Shown here in pieces: positions 63,901 to 64,000 of a stretch of DNA of 64,000 bases; position 1 is the stretch's first letter; every line of letters starts with the position of its first letter. A model generated the notes under the pieces. The model saw only the letters and a program-made list of their open reading frames with translations. It had not been told where the DNA came from and made no database searches. The position numbers and the translations under genes were made by a program. The DNA is from CALGTL01 sp963579135 (lineage in GTDB: Bacteria > Chloroflexota > Dehalococcoidia > Lucifugimonadales > Australimonadaceae): the NCBI GenBank assembly GCA_963579135.1, contig CAUZFB010000009.1, forward strand, positions 1-64,000. Reading direction: 5' to 3'.

Positions 63901-64000
63901 TCTCCACGACTTGGGGCGAGGCCTTGTAGTACTCGGTGGCGGCCTCCCAAGCGCGGGCGCCGAGATTCGCTAGCTGGACTCCCTCTTCGGCCCACTTGAG
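60923..64000 (-). CDS. CbbO/NorD-type VWA-domain protein (5' end outside the window)
   Basis: At least 1025 codons, open to the window edge, so the N-terminus is missing; GTG 63907 is internal to the frame. The N-terminal half is helical and repeats W.xG..L....V/A-A-YF-A-SP-like units. The middle is very acidic and Gln/Glu-rich (residues ~525-650). The C-terminal part has EWDFRANDYRPRWC, as in NorD/CbbO, and a VWA domain with the MIDAS motif LDMSAST and VVSDGRPQD. Such proteins work with a MoxR-type AAA+ ATPase to activate metalloenzymes. That partner is expected beyond 64000. At this length it is larger than standard NorD (~640 aa). Confidence 0.88.
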   Translation of the reverse strand, partial: LKWAEEGVQLANLGARAWEAATEYYKASPQVVEIIGFPQFERWLESGTELVDESPVVAAAYFRASPEVLPTLAPRHIAGWATLGRSLSKGTWKSSSLAARFFDVSNDLVQNVTFHELQLFVSLVQTLSNRSYDLASEALVLGQRVLPAVGEREELISLATVLSETSWREVRGSFEAASRVSLSVDRKLRRRYFSLTERLARAGMANVSAFMLESAQSLARLPQEEQMVVLERAEDLADTSSEAVGAFLKTAPTVLERINISQLDDWYQRGVEFLKENPDGGVAYFKLESQRAEQLLEALSSSIELDRVRGLLGMYANALAGTEVQLQSVGELAHKNIGWVSMELATTDGKNVFLPEMVDQGETKQENFAWLKVVTTHQVGHIEFDSFGFNFDGEASRFENLRRKVADGIGAQPSTTDVSSFFDMFPMRALAADVFSVVEDARVDANLIERYKGLKEHYYKVQDETLQTRTPIHEMPAQQAMVELLIRLSLHQSENAPVPTQYVQQAQEIAALLRQVQDPNATVEDTAEATLRIYHLISQVPNDEVSPDDWEETDLSETEFSEPDVQNIVDNLQQQMEEGEEGQGGEEYESPEDVEYRGDFKPEMVQLLAKMKGQQSGSEDKSDETAEGLTQEEIEQMLRDSSEVDFGDDAEVQQVASNMMKEAGADAPDNPSGQGYNSIPHQDEEGGPLEPSEPRSFVYDEWDFRANDYRPRWCVVQERTAVAGETTFFQETLQQYSGLMDQIRRQFESIRPETYRKHKRLPDGEDFDFDAALEALIDLRSNISPDDRIYWRRNKDERDVAVAFLLDMSASTAEAVEEGSRDGEWNTPGDPVAYTAWLRARRGETTRRPYKRIIDVEKESMVLLMTALEAIGDRYGVYGFSGFGRENVEFYVIKDIEEPFTDKSKRRLDKVAPLHATRMGPAIRHAAFKLSQTDAKTKFLFVVSDGRPQDRGYSREGVEKEYAVQDTRMALMEARQSNITPFCLTVDRNGHDYLRTMAGDLGYEVLPDIMELPRRLPQLYKKITL

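Overview
The window is about 60 percent GC bacterial chromosome. It is gene-dense, has no insertion sequence, prophage or CRISPR array that I can see, and carries one tRNA gene. Single-chain glycyl-tRNA synthetase, fused isobutyryl-CoA mutase, a CbbO/NorD-type VWA protein, an AI-2E permease and many dispersed genes of aromatic and organic-acid catabolism (Rieske oxygenase, LigAB-like dioxygenase, dihydroxyphthalate decarboxylase-like protein, RraA/LigK-like aldolase, class II aldolases, four major facilitator transporters) suggest a Chloroflexota member near the marine SAR202/Dehalococcoidia group. That placement is inferred from gene content, not from a tree.

Layout. 1-12 kb: mutS, a decayed hydantoinase A end, a phthalate-dihydrodiol-dehydrogenase-like oxidoreductase, an MFS exporter, an alpha/beta hydrolase, sbcD, glyS and a second MFS. 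12-16.5 kb: a two-domain rhodanese whose catalytic cysteine codon is TGA, a SIMPL lipoprotein, an ECF sigma/anti-sigma pair, lepB and tRNA-Lys. 16.5-28.6 kb: cupins, a class III aminotransferase, a fused extradiol dioxygenase, an Asp/Glu racemase-like protein, an LDH2-type dehydrogenase, class II aldolases, yajQ, a Rieske oxygenase and a siroheme sulfite/nitrite reductase. 28.7-33.3 kb: a frameshifted small CxxC protein, a promoter-to-terminator unit without an ORF, then an aminotransferase, a cytidylyltransferase-like enzyme, a CDP-alcohol phosphatidyltransferase and a methyltransferase. 33.4-41.3 kb: a dihydroxyphthalate decarboxylase-like protein, two MFS, RidA, an RraA-type aldolase, a D-2-hydroxyacid dehydrogenase and a membrane LuxR regulator. 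41.3-50 kb: acyl-CoA synthetase with icmF, a dienelactone hydrolase, an LtrA remnant, a 3'-5' exonuclease, and a cobalamin riboswitch before an ECF S component and a transcobalamin-like protein. 50-64 kb: AI-2E permease, a cysteine desulfurase/polyprenol kinase/DUF255 operon, spermidine synthesis, cinA, a DNA glycosylase, an ornithine cyclodeaminase-like protein, and a large VWA protein cut by the window edge.

How it fits together. The ring-cleavage and decarboxylation genes resemble parts of a phthalate/protocatechuate 4,5-cleavage route scattered among transporters. Adenosylcobalamin-dependent IcmF sits 2.5 kb from a riboswitch-controlled B12 uptake locus. The strongest unusual signal is the TGA at 12795-12797: it falls exactly on the rhodanese active-site cysteine, family-like sequence continues in frame behind it, and a stem-loop lies at the spacing of a bacterial SECIS element, so the gene probably encodes a selenocysteine sulfurtransferase. 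Other notable features are the terminated non-coding transcription unit at 29.0-29.3 kb, very long perfect hairpins at gene ends, a repeated palindrome touching stop codons, and promoters placed for leaderless mRNAs.
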